From Theropithecus gelada (Eukaryota; Chordata; Mammalia; Primates; Cercopithecidae), in the NCBI RefSeq assembly GCF_003255815.1, contig NC_037689.1, forward strand, positions 148,833,907 through 148,897,906: a stretch of DNA of 64,000 nt, read 5' to 3'. Below, in pieces: positions 35,017 through 44,830 of this stretch. Every line of letters starts with the position of its first letter. Position 1 is the stretch's first letter. The notes under the pieces were generated by a model. That model did no database searches. It was not told the origin of the DNA and saw nothing but the letters and a program-made list of their open reading frames with translations. The translations under genes and the position numbers were made by a program.

Positions 35017-35286
35017 CCCTTTATTTTGAGCCTATGTGTGTCTCTGCATGTGGGATGGGTCTCCTGAATACAGCACACTGATGGATCTTGACTCTTTATC
35101 CAATTTGCCAGTCTGTGTCTTTTAGTTGGAGCATTAATATTGTTATGTGTGAATTTGATCCTGTCATTATGATGTTACTTGGTTATTTTGCTCGTTAATT
35201 GATGCAGTTTCTTCCTAACATTGATGATCTTCACAATTTGGCATGTTTTTGCAGTGGCTGGTACTGGTTGCTCCTTTCCACGTTTG

Positions 35287-36437
35287 GTGTTGGAAGTTCT
35301 GGCCAGGGCAATCAGGCAGGAGAAAGAAATAAATGGTATTCAATTAGGAAAAGAAGAAGTCAAATTGTCCCTGTTTGCAGATGACATGATTGTATATTTA
35401 GAAAACCCCATTGTCTCAGCCCAAAATCTCCTTAAGCTGATAAGCAACTTCAGCAAAGTCTCAGGATACAAAATCAATGTGCAAAATTCACAAGCATTCC
35501 TATACACCAATAACAGAGAGCCAAATCATGAGTGAACTCACATTCACGACTGCTTCAAAGAGAATAAAATACCTAGGAATCCAACTTACAAGGGATGTGA
35601 AGGACCTCTTCAAGGAGAACTACAAACCACTGCTCATGAAATAATAGAGGACACAAACAAATGGAAGAACATTCTATGGTCATGGATAGGAAGAATCAAT
35701 ATTGTATAAATGGCCATACTACCCACAGTAATTTGTAGATTCAATGCCATCCCCATCAAGCTACCAATGACTTTCTTCACAGAATTGGAAAAAACTACTT
35801 TAAAGTTCATATGGAACCAAAAAAGAGCACGCATTGCCCAGACAATCCTAAGCCAAAAGAACAAAGCTGGAGGCATCATGCTACCTGACTTCAAACAATA
35901 CTTCAAGGCTACAGTAAAGAAAACAGCATGGTACTGGTACCAAAATAGAGATATAGACCAATGGAAGAGAACAGAGCCCTCAGAAATAATACCACACATC
36001 TACAGCCATCTGATCTTTGACACACCTGACAAAAACAAGAAATGGGGAAAGGATTCCTTATTTAATAAATGGTGCTGGGAAAACTGGCTAGCCATAAGTA
36101 GAAAGCTGGAACTGGATCCCTTCCTTACACCTTATACAAAAATTAATTCAAGATGGATTAAAAACTTAAATGTTAGACCTAAAACCATAAAAACCCTAGA
36201 AGAAAACCTAGGCAATACCATTCAGGACATAGGCATGAGCAAGGACTTCATGACTAAAACAGCGAAAACAATAGCAACAAAAGCCAAAATAGACAAATGG
36301 GATCTAATTAAACTAAGGAGCTTCTGCACAGCAAAAGAAACTACCATCAGAGTGAACAGGCAACCTACAGAATGGGAGAAAATTTTTACAATCTATCCAT
36401 CTGACAAAGGGCTAATATCCAGAATCTACAAAGAACT
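35287..36437 (+). mobile_element. L1PA-type element, forward 3' segment lacking its end
   Basis: The reverse-transcriptase 'FADDM' motif region is encoded near 35374, and the sequence then follows ORF2 to 'ctacaaagaact' at 36437, where it stops in unrelated DNA. The last part of ORF2, the 3' UTR and the poly-A tail are absent, and no target duplication with the left edge (32854) is visible. A stop and frameshifts separate the 104-codon frame (35221) from the 297-codon frame (35710). Either a later deletion removed the end, or insertion was atypical. Confidence 0.93.
35710..36437 (+). pseudogene. L1 ORF2 relic (post-RT region)
   Basis: About 242 codons match the part of ORF2 following the reverse-transcriptase core, including the 'WNQK' and 'WYWYQNRD' type blocks. 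The frame runs on about 55 codons into non-L1 sequence and stops at 36603, so its C-terminus is foreign and meaningless. Confidence 0.85.
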
Positions 36438-37025
36438 TCCAGCAAGTCTGCATTTTGAGCCCCCAGAGTTCACATCTGAGATGGGTGTGCTTCCAATAAG
36501 AAGCACTGGGATGAAGGTGCGGGGAACTCACTGTGGGTGGTGGGGAGGAAGAGAGCACTTTGTCGCAGAACAAGCAGACCCCACTGATTGCCCCCTACCC
36601 TAGGGCTGACCCTGCCCTAGCACTGTATGATGAGCAGAAGTGCATGTCACTCTTATATCAGTGTCAGTGGTAGGTAGACTCTATTTGCCCATTTCACAGA
36701 ATAGAATGCAGAAGCAGATAGGTTAGGTGTCACACAGCTACCAAGTTGAGAAGATGTGAACCAAGCTGGTCTGATTCCAGAATGTCCTGTGCAAATCTCT
36801 TAGTTCTATTGCCTGCTGGCTAGACCTGCTCTGTACTGATGAAATCACAAAGAAGTTAACTTTTCCATTACAATCCCCTCATTTGAGACCGACCATTATT
36901 CCAACCCCCACATTGATTGTAGGGAAATTGCTCCTTGGGTCAGTCCAATATAAACTCCTCCATTTGGTTTCCTCTGAGAGAGTATCATGGAGATTAAAAT
37001 AAGAGGACCCTAAGGAAGAAGTGCC
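36438..37025. other. Unique stretch with MIR piece
   Basis: About 36655-36800 ('cccatttcacagaatagaat', 'gtgtcacacagctaccaag', 'tggtctgattccagaatg') is an antisense MIR. No gene recognised. Confidence 0.55.
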
Positions 37026-37135
37026 TTTTTTGTATTTCCCTAAAGCATCATATAGTTTAGCAAAGGGAATTGTCTCATTAATCCTCGTCACCACACTGAT
37101 GAAGGCGTGGTTAGCCCCATTTTGCAGATGAGGAA
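37026..37135 (+). repeat. Local duplication, copy 1 (includes MIR part)
   Basis: 'ttgtatttccctaaagcatc' through 'cattttgcagatgagg' recurs at 38876-38992 with small indels (about 85% identity). The right two thirds are an antisense MIR 3' half. The left 40 bases are not part of MIR, so shared descent by local duplication is likelier than two independent SINEs. Confidence 0.85.
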
Positions 37136-37741
37136 AGTGGGCAAGGGGGATGTCACCCAGGCAGCTGCCCCAGTCCAGGCATTTGTTCCTCCCAAGACCT
37201 GTCTCCCCTATGCCCCCGGGAGGGTATTCCGTTTTTGTCTATCAAGGGGACTAGTTCTTATAGAGATCTAACGATGAGATTGTTGCATGGATGGATTTTG
37301 TCCACTTTTTTTCTCGGTGCATTTCTCAAGGAGTTCCTAAAGCAAGACACAGACACCTGGTTCCTAAACAAATAAGATGGTTGGGTTGCCGTTTAGTTTT
37401 CCCCCCTTCTTACGACATCAAAAGAACCCAGAGGAGAATGGGAGGGGGCCGAGCTGGGACCCCTGCATGCGGTCCCACCCCTCTTCGCTTGCGCCCAGCG
37501 CAGGGTGGTACTCCACCGACACTCGGCTTCCCTGGAGTTGGAGACCTCGCCTGGGCCTGCTGAAAAGCACAGCATTCTTCCTGATATGGGAATGTGCAGA
37601 GTGGCCCATTGGCTCCCAGGCGACTCACTTAGGCTGGGGGAGATTAAAGATGGCTTGGAGCCAGGTTAAACAAATCATCGCCCGCTGCCTCCAGGGCTGC
37701 AGTTGCCCTCCGGGACACTGCCCTCGAAGAGCACCTGACAG
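37136..37741. other. Unique stretch with CpG cluster
   Basis: About eight to ten CpG fall within 37440-37560 ('ggggccgagctggg', 'cttcgcttgcgcccagcgca'). No repeat or gene is recognised. The overlapping frames on both strands (60-130 codons) reflect the absence of A/T-rich stops. Confidence 0.45.
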
Positions 37742-37882
37742 GGCCAGGTGTGGTGGCTCACACCTGTAGTCTCAGCTCCTCGGGAGGCTGAGGTGGGAGG
37801 ATCCTTGAACCCAGGGGTTAAAGGCTGAAGTGAGCTGTGATTGCGCCACTGCACTCCAGCCTGGGCAACAGAGCAAGACCCT
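37742..37882 (+). mobile_element. Alu right-arm monomer (FRAM-like)
   Basis: The segment has the Alu start 'gggccaggtgtggtggctca' but goes straight from 'ctcagctcctcgggaggctg' to 'gcactccagcctgggcaaca', about 140 bases, so only one monomer is present. It may be a free right arm monomer or an internally deleted old Alu. It seeded the microsatellite to its right. Confidence 0.85.
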
Positions 37883-37991
37883 AAAAAAAAAAGAAAGAAA
37901 GAAGAAAGAAGAAAAGAAAGAAAGAGAAAGAAGGAAGGAAGGAAGGAAGGAAGGAAGGAATGCAGGCAGGCAGGCAGGCAGGCAGGAAGGA

Positions 37992-38046
<55 letters not shown>

Positions 38047-38077
38047 GAAGGAAGGAAGAAAGAAAGAAAGAAAGAAA
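37883..38077. repeat. Compound GAAA/GGAA/GGCA microsatellite
   Basis: Purine-only tract of about 195 bases grown from an Alu A tail. The order is gaaa and gaa units, gaaag, (ggaa)n, (ggca)5, then a long (gaaa)n and gaaa/ggaa mix. Lysine/arginine/glutamate-rich or leucine/serine/phenylalanine-rich frames across it are artefacts. Likely length-polymorphic. Confidence 0.98.
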
Positions 38078-38164
38078 CCTGCCTTCCAGGATGTCCTTAC
38101 CCTCTCCATGACCAGGGCCACAGACAGGGAAGACAGGTTGGGGACAGAAGAGATTTCTTAAATG

Positions 38165-38600
38165 ACCTTTTACTGCTTGTAAGAGTAAGTATACACATTC
38201 CAGACAATTCGTAAAACCACGAGCAAGGGTAAAATATGAAACAAAAAATACCTCTCACTCCCCAACCAGTGTGAACCACTGTCAACTTTTTGTTGCATAT
38301 GTAATACATATATATATAATATATATATAAAAATAACATATATACATACATACGTATCTATGTAAATATACTGGGATTTTATAAAATTGGGGTTACCCTC
38401 ACTATCCAGTTTGGATCTTGATGTTTCAAACTTAACATGATTTGAAAATTTCCCAATACCATTCAATAGTGGTTTAAAACATGAATTAAAACAGCTCCAT
38501 TATATGAGTATGCCAAATTAATGTAACCAGTCCCATATTTCTGTACATTTAGATAGTTTTCAAATTGTCACCCTTATTAATATCACTGTATTAAATGCCT
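38165..38600 (-). mobile_element. Old L1-derived repeat, minus strand (part 1)
   Basis: Same dispersed sequence as at 27795: 'aaccactgtcaactttttgt', 'taaccagtcccatatttctg' and 'acatttagatagttttcaaa'. An AT-repeat lies at 38302-38354. It seems to resume at about 39040 after an interruption that holds a split MIR. Confidence 0.6.
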
Positions 38601-38604
38601 TTGA

Positions 38605-39005
38605 ACACAGTGATATGTAATATTTAATGATCAAATGCCAGACATTTTGCTAAAAACTTTACATGGATTCAGGGTCATCGTATATGTGTCCTTAGCAAAG
38701 GTGCTAGCTAGGGTGTGAAGTGCGTGCTTAAATCAAGCCCATTCTTCACTCTACAAGCAGAGTAGCCTGGAGGAAGAGGCACGGCCTTTATCTTTGCACA
38801 AACACCCTGTCCATTTGCCAAGCCCCTGGACATTTGCCTGGAAAAGAAGCAATTTATAAGCAGAGTGAGGGTGACTTTTTTGTATTTCCCTAAAGCATCA
38901 TATAGATTAGCAGCCCTAAAGGAATTGTTTCATTAATGCTCATCATTACACTATGATGAATGCACGATTAGCCCCATTTTGCAGATGAGAAAAATGAGAC
39001 GTGCT
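38605..39005 (-). mobile_element. MIR fragments, minus strand, split
   Basis: 'aaatgccagacattttgcta' with 'aaaactttacatgg' is the MIR 3' part in antisense. The rest ('ttagccccattttgcagatg') appears only after about 220 bases of other sequence (38690-38910). The second part lies inside the duplicated block. Confidence 0.55.
38876..38992 (+). repeat. Local duplication, copy 2
   Basis: Copy of the 37026-37135 block, 1.85 kb away in the same orientation. Confidence 0.85.
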
Positions 39006-39039
39006 AGTCTGATGACTTCCTTAGAACAAATGTCCTGAA

Positions 39040-39240
39040 ATAGAATTGACTGGTATACATGGCCAAGTGTCCTACAGAAACATGCACATTATACCCCCAT
39101 CAGCAGTATAAGAGGTAGATGTTTTCTCTCCCTTGTCAACACTGTGAAGCAAAAAGCAAATATTTGCCAGACCTATGGGTGAAAAAGTCTTGTTATTTTT
39201 TCCATTGTGTTATTTTTGTGGTTTACTATTCATTTCTATT
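39040..39240 (-). mobile_element. Old L1-derived repeat, minus strand (part 2)
   Basis: 'atagaattgactggtataca', 'acattatacccccatcagca' and 'cttgtcaacactgtgaagc' continue the antisense old L1 in the expected order. Confidence 0.55.
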
Positions 39241-39600
39241 ACTTCCTGTGTGATTATTCTATTCTAACCTTTTACTCACTTTCCTCTTGGGAGGTCTGTG
39301 CTGTCCTTATTAATTTGTGATACTGTTTTATTTTAAGGATATTATTCCTTGGTCTGTAATGTTGGCTCCAAGTGCTTACTGCCAATTGTATCTCTCAGGT
39401 TAGGTTCATTACTGGGTATTTTATATTGAGATGTGAATGGGAGCTTTTATTTTCCATTATGTGTTCAAACTAATTGTTGCCAAATTATATTATCAGCAAG
39501 TTTTGGATTTTTGTGTATTTTAGTTTGTGCCCAGTCACTTTACAGAGCTCTTGCATTGGTGCCAATAATTCTTCAATGGGCTCTTTTAATGGGCTCATGA
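39241..39600. other. AT-rich sequence, unassigned
   Basis: No gene. Possibly eroded L1, but I cannot align it by eye. Confidence 0.35.
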
Positions 39601-40063
39601 AAAATTAAAGCAAGTAGGAATAAATCAAACAAGAGATGTGCAGGAGTATTAAAGAAAGCCTAAAAAAAATAAGAAATATATCATGTTAATGGATTGGAAA
39701 TCTCAACAATGTAAAGATGTTCATTCTCTTCCAAACTGATTTGCAGATTCAATGCATTTCTAATAAAAATCCCAACATATTTTTTTTTATTGTACTTGAC
39801 AAGCAGAATCATAAGTTTCTATGGGAGAACAAATGTCCACAAGAAATGCCAAGGTATTTCTGAGGGAGAATAAGGTGAGGGGCCTGACCTTACCAGGTAT
39901 CAGAGCTGTCTTTTTAGATCATTGGGGTGGAAAGGGGAATGAACTACTTACAAATTGGCAATGAAACAACTGATTATATATATATATAGAAAAGTGAACT
40001 TGGATCCCTAACTCTCAGCATACAGAAAAATAAATTCCTTGTGAATTAAAGGATTAAATATGA
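39601..40063 (+). mobile_element. Old L1M ORF2 fragment
   Basis: 'gttaatggattggaaatctc', 'gattcaatgcatttctaata', 'ttctatgggagaacaaatg', 'ggcctgaccttaccaggtat' and 'cttggatccctaactctcag' follow L1M ORF2. Confidence 0.85.
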
Positions 40064-40545
40064 GTTTCCAGGTCCAGAAAAAACAGAGGAAATGCATTCC
40101 TCCCACTAATTACAATGGAAAACCATGGACAAAATATTTAATTATCTGAAGACTCTGAAAGATGGATAAAAGAGGGTGTACTGGCTACCTCGGGACTGAG
40201 GGAAGACCAAGCTGTGAGTTCTCTGGATGTGTTTTTGTTTTTGTTTTTGTTTTTTTTGTTTTGCCTCATAACGTAGGTACTAGAACAGCTCACAACTTAG
40301 AAACATAAAGTCCTAAGGAAATCCTATACTCTGTGGTCAGTCCTCTCTAGAACTGGGAAAAAGGCAGCCCTACAGGAAAAAAAAACCCTTTAATTAATCT
40401 CCGTGCTCCAGGTAAACAACACAAAAGGAACCTGCAATACCCGCCCACTTGGTATTGCTGAGACTGGGAGGTAGAGCCCTGTCAGTGCTCCCTGTCCTGC
40501 GCTAGTGAGCTGGTGCCTCGCCCCCTCCTCACCTGGCCCCATCTT
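40064..40545. other. Unassigned insert between two L1M parts
   Basis: It divides two L1M ORF2 segments and matches neither. A (TTTTTG)n run lies at 40231-40262. The right part is GC-richer ('ctggtgcctcgccccctcc'). It may be the 5' UTR of an old L1 or another insertion. No target duplication seen. Confidence 0.35.
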
Positions 40546-41045
40546 ATTCAAAAGTTAACTCAAAGTGAATCACAGATCTAAATGTAAAGCATACAACTAT
40601 AAACCGTTTAGAAGAAAACAGGGGAAAATCTTCTTGCTCTAGGATTCTTAGACATGAAACCAAAAGCATATCCATTAAAAATGTGATAAACTGGCCTTCC
40701 TCAAAATCAAAAAGACTTGCTCTGCAAAAGACATCGCTAAAAAGAATAAAAAGACAAGCCACAGATTAGGAGAAAATATTTGCAAGTCACATATCTGACA
40801 AAGGACTTGTATCCAGAATATATAAAGAGCTCTCGAAACTCTGCAGTAAGAAAGCAATCAATTCAATTGGACAAAAAGACTTAAACTGACACTTCACCTA
40901 AGAGGAAATCAGGATGGCAAATAAGCACATGAAAAGATGTTGGCTAGCATTACTCATTAGGAAAACGTAAAACCACAATAAGACATCGGTACACACTCAC
41001 TTGAATGGCTAAAACAGAAATAATAAATAAATAATAAAATACATA

Positions 41046-41346
41046 GGCCGGGCGCGGCGGCTCAAGCCTGTAATCCCAGCACTTTGGGAGGCCGAGACGG
41101 GCGGATCACGAGGTCAGGAGATCGAGACCATCCTGGCTAACACGGTGAAACCCCGTCTCTACTAAAAATACAAAAAACTAGCCGGGCGCGGTGGCTGGCG
41201 CCTGTAGTCCCAGCTACTCGGGAGGCTGAGGCAGGAGAATGGCGTAAACCCGGGAGGCGGAGCTTGCAGTGAGCTGAGATTCGGCCACTGCATTCCAGCT
41301 TGGGCGACAGAGCGAGACTCCGTCTCAAAAAAAAAAAAAAAAAAAA
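41046..41346 (+). mobile_element. AluY (monkey-type)
   Basis: Full-length Alu with 'gcggcggctcaagcctg', 'gccgagacgggcggatcac', 'atggcgtaaacccgggagg' and 'gctgagattcggccactgc'. The 'gcgtaaaccc' and 'cggcc' pattern is what I associate with cercopithecid AluY copies. Target duplication 'aaaatacata' (41036-41045 and 41343-41352). Confidence 0.97.
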
Positions 41347-41649
41347 TACATAAAATATTGTGATAATATTAAATGCTGAGGATTTGGAGAAACTGAATTA
41401 TTCATATATACCTGGTGAGAACGTAAAATGCTACTACCACTCTGGAAAACAATTTGGCAGTTTCTTAGGTTTGGCATTTTCGTATAAAGTTAAATATACA
41501 ATTATCATATGACCTAGCAATCCTACTCCTGTATATGTATCCCAGAGAGATACATCTTATGTTCATTCATAGACCTGTATATGAATGTTCCTAGTAGGTT
41601 TATTTGTGATAGGCAAAAGTTGTAAACAACCCAAATGCTACTCAATGGG

Positions 41650-42062
41650 TGCTATAGTTTGAACGTTTGCCCTGTCCAAACCTCATGTTGAAATTTCATC
41701 CCAATGTGAGAGTATTGAAAGACAGGGCCCTTAAAATGTGACTGGGTCATGAGGGCGCTACGCTCATAAATGGACTAATCCATTCATGGGTTGATGGGTT
41801 ATCCTAGAAGTGGGACTGGTGGCTTTATAAGAAGAGGAAGGGAGATCTAAGCTAGCATACTCAGTCCCCTCACCACGTGAGACCTGCAGGGCTTTGGGAT
41901 TCAACAGAGGGTTCCCACCAACAAGAAGGTCCTCACTGGATATGGCACATCAACCTTGGACTTCTCAGCTTCCATAACTTTAATACATGAATTCCTTTTT
42001 TTAAAATAAATTACCCATTTTCTGGCATTCTGTTATAAGCAATAGAAACACAGACTAAGACA
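41650..42062 (+). mobile_element. MST-type MaLR solo LTR
   Basis: It starts 'tgctatagtttgaacg' and ends 'cagactaagaca', both MST hallmarks, with 'ggtgggac'-type, 'ggctttataagaagaggaag' and 'ccttggacttctcagcttcc' blocks in order. The 5-base duplication 'atggg' (41645-41649 and 42063-42067) frames it exactly. Solitary LTR with no internal genes. Inserted in the C-terminal coding part of an old L1M. Confidence 0.96.
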
Positions 42063-42610
42063 ATGGGTGAATGGATAAAGAAAATATGATCCACCCATAT
42101 AATGGAATACTACCAAGCAATAGAAAGGAACAAACTATTGATAAATGCAATAACACTGATGAATCTCAAGGGCATTATGCTGAGTGAAAAAAAAAACCCC
42201 AGTGTTAAAGAGGTTACATACTGTATTATCCCATTTGTATAACAACCTTGAAATGATAAAACCATAATGAACATATCAATGATTGCCAGGGGTTAGGGTT
42301 GAGGGAAGGATAGTATAATGGAGTATACTGATTGTGCTGGTGGTTAAACAAATATATACATAGGTTAAGTTACATAGAACTATGCACTAAAGTTAAAAAG
42401 TATGTATGTAAAAACTGGTGAAATCCGAATAAGATCTAAAGGTAATAGTATCATACCAATGTCAATTTGCCAGTTTTGATCATTAGATTATGGTTGGGTA
42501 GACATTACCATTCAGGAAAGCTTGGGAAGAGTGTAAGAATTCGAGGTGCTTTTTTTTTTTTTCAATTTTTATGAGTCTAAAATTACTTCAAAATAAAAAA
42601 AATGAAACCA

Positions 42611-42860
42611 CAAAAGTGAAAGGCAAAGCTACAGGTATTTTGTTTGGCAACACAAGACCATGTCTTTGTAACTTTGAGTTAGGAAAGGATTTCTTACACA
42701 AGATGAAAAAAAACCCACAAAAACACAAACCATAAGGGAAAAGATTGATAATGTAAAATATGCTACTATTAGGAACTTCTGTTAATCAAAATAACCCCGT
42801 ATGTTGTTTCCCAGAACAGCATATGGCATGGGGCCTTTTTAATAAAGTTAATAAAATAAG
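42611..42860 (+). mobile_element. Old L1M ORF2 scrap
   Basis: 'gagttaggaaaggatttctt', 'accataagggaaaagattga' and 'taggaacttctgttaatcaa' are ORF2 sequence. This text belongs upstream of what precedes it in L1 coordinates, so it is a separate element. Confidence 0.75.
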
Positions 42861-42964
42861 CAAAACTTAAAACTATATGATTTAGGCATACATAAATATG
42901 TAAGAATTTTTTAACAGTAATTAAACAGTAATTTTGTGTTGAGAAACACAAAATTTAATATAGT

Positions 42965-43215
42965 GATTAACAATGAGCAGCATAGTAAAATGGTTAAGGA
43001 GCAGACTGCCTGGCTTCAATCAAATTCTGGCTTTGTCACCACATGCTTGTGTGACCTTGGCAAGTAACTTAACCTCTCTGTGCTTCTGTGACTTGTGTGT
43101 ATAACATAGCTAACTCACAGGGTTATGGTGAGGTTTAAGTGAGTTAGTAAACATAAAGTGCATAAAACAGCACCTAGCACCTAGGGAGAGCCAGAAAAGT
43201 GTTAGCTACTAGTAT
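42965..43215 (+). mobile_element. MIR SINE, near full length
   Basis: 'aaaatggttaaggagcagac', 'tgcctggcttcaatcaaatt', 'gcttgtgtgaccttggcaag', 'taacttaacctctctgtgct' and 'acagggttatggtgaggttt' follow MIR in order. Confidence 0.93.
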
Positions 43216-43420
43216 TATTTTGAGGAAATGAATGGCAGAGGGATGGAATAGGTGAGAAAGCTGTTAAGTGAATTTACTATTAATGCTTTAGTTCTTGGAT
43301 TGGCAGTGGGTTCACAAGTATTTATTATGTTATTAAAATAAAAAAAGAATAAGACATAAGATATTCTAGCATGAACCAATGAGAAAAGTGAAAAATTAGG
43401 AGAGTGAAAGGACAGGCCAC
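43216..43420. other. AT-rich sequence, unassigned
   Basis: No gene recognised. It may be part of the L1M that follows. Confidence 0.35.
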
Positions 43421-43648
43421 ACAATGGAGACTATATAGGTTGCAATACATTAAAGTCTAGAATATATAGAGAAAAGTGGTAAACAAACAAGGAAAGGCAA
43501 ATAACCCCACAATAACAATAACAACAAATGGGCAAATGGCATGACCAAGTACTTCATGGAGGGGGAAGCCCAAGTAGTCCATAAACATCTAAAAGGATGC
43601 TCAAATTAAATAAATGCAAATTACGATCACAGCAAAATACCCATGTTT

Positions 43649-44011
43649 TGCTAGTTTGCTAGGGCTTCCATAACAAAATAGCACAGACTGGGTGCCTTAA
43701 ACAAGGGAAATTTATTTTGTCATGGTTCTGGAGGCCAGAAGTCCAAGATCAAGATGGCAGCAGGTTTAGTTTCTTCTGAGGCCTCTCTTTTTGAATTGCC
43801 GATGGTCAGCACCCGGTCTGTGTGTTGTCTGTGTGCAAATCTCTTTTTGTAAGGACACCGACACGTTGGGTTAGAGCTCACCCATATAATCTATTTTATC
43901 TTAATTACCTCTTTAAAGGTTCTATCTCCAAATATAATCACATTCTGAGGTACTGGGGGTTAAAACTTCACCATGTGAATTTTGAAGGGACACGATTCAG
44001 CCCCTAATCCA
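43649..44011 (-). mobile_element. MLT1-type MaLR solo LTR, minus strand
   Basis: 'ctagtttgctagggcttcca', 'ggaaatttattttgtcatgg', 'ttctggaggccagaagtcc', 'aattacctctttaaaggttc', 'cacattctgaggtactgggg' and 'ggacacgattcagcccctaa' are MLT1 landmarks in antisense order. No internal region. Lies within an old L1M. Confidence 0.9.
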
Positions 44012-44096
44012 CCAGAATGGCAATGTCTGTCTTCAGGAGAAACTTATGCACCTAGGCACCTGGAGATATGTATATGTATAGGAACATTAATAACTG

Positions 44097-44400
44097 GGGC
44101 TGGACACAGTGGCTTACGTCTGTAATCCCAGCACTTTGGGAAGTCAAGGCAAGAGGGTTGCTTGAGCCCAGGAGTTCAAGGCCAGCCTGGGCAACATAGC
44201 CAGAGCCTGTTATCAACAAAAATAAAAAGTAAAACATTTAGCCAGATACGGTGTTGTGTGCCTGTAGTCCCAGCTACTCAGGAGGATGAAGTGGAAGATT
44301 CACTTGAGCCTGCACGGTTGAGGCTGCAGTGAGCCATGACTGCACCACTGCACTCTGGCTTGGGGAACAGAGTGAGAACCTGTTTCGAGAAAAAAAAAAA
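44097..44400 (+). mobile_element. AluJ-type SINE
   Basis: Diverged full-length Alu ('ggctggacacagtggcttac', 'ggttgcttgagcccaggag', 'gctgcagtgagccatgactg'). The 'ttgcttgagcccaggagttc' block is AluJ-like. Degraded target duplication 'aacattaataactg' / 'gaatattcataactg'. Inserted in the old L1M. Confidence 0.93.
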
Positions 44401-44830
44401 GAATATTCATAACTGCATGTTTGTTATAGCAAATGTCTGTCATTGTTGAAAGTGTTAACAATTATAGTAGATGCATACAATGTGATCCTGTCTAGCAGAT
44501 AAAATAAATGAAAGACAGTTATATGCAACAACATAGATTAATCTCAGGAGCACCACTTTTGGCCAAAAATAAATCAAGTCAGAATGACACATGCAATGCA
44601 ATATAAAGTTCAAAATCAAATGAAACTAAGCAATATAATGTTTAAAAATACATATGTGTGTTAAACTTAAAGAAAATCAAAGGAATATCAAACATAAAAA
44701 TAGAACAGTGATTAGTCCTGGGAGAGAGAGGAAAGGGATATATTTTTAAAAAATAAACTTGAGTGGTAATAATGTGAGTGATGTTATTCTTTTTGTCTTG
44801 CATATAGTTTATAAATATTTTCTATTTACT

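Larger units (their letters stand above)
32854..35283 (-). mobile_element. L1PA-type element, inverted 5' segment
   Basis: On the minus strand this runs from the last codons of ORF1 (end near 35280), through the inter-ORF spacer and the ORF2 start codon (about 35160), the endonuclease domain, and into reverse transcriptase, stopping at the 'cactcctatt' site. The plus-strand rest of the same kind of L1 starts immediately to the right (35287) and resumes only about seven bases later in L1 coordinates. That head-to-head layout with adjoining breakpoints is the classical product of twin priming. ORF2 is broken by stops, frameshifts and an Alu (33887-34193). A TTG expansion sits at 34958-34986. 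Confidence 0.93.
40546..42610 (+). mobile_element. Old L1M ORF2 3' part and 3' UTR, broken by AluY and MST LTR
   Basis: 'gtatccagaatatataaaga', 'aataagcacatgaaaagatg', 'gcaatcctactcctgtatat' and 'aatggaatactaccaagcaa' follow L1 ORF2 up to its C-terminal end. The 3' UTR follows ('tgattgccaggggttagggt'). An AluY (41046) and an MST LTR (41650) interrupt it, and the L1 text continues seamlessly after each. Confidence 0.9.
43421..44830 (+). mobile_element. Old L1M 3' part, broken by MLT1 and AluJ
   Basis: 'acattaaagtctagaatata', 'acaaatgggcaaatggcatg', 'ctaaaaggatgctcaaatta' then, after the LTR, 'caccagaatggcaatgtctg', and after the Alu 'gaatattcataactgcatg' with 'caacatagattaatctcag', form one decayed ORF2 to 3' UTR text. 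Confidence 0.75.

Noticed and set aside
35221..35535. Independent small gene with reverse-transcriptase motif
   Set aside because: It is the junction of inverted and forward L1 segments; the 'FADDM' motif is L1 ORF2.
37675..38161. Long low-complexity frames (Lys/Arg/Glu-rich plus strand, Ser/Phe/Leu-rich minus strand)
   Set aside because: Pure translation of a GAAA/GGAA microsatellite.
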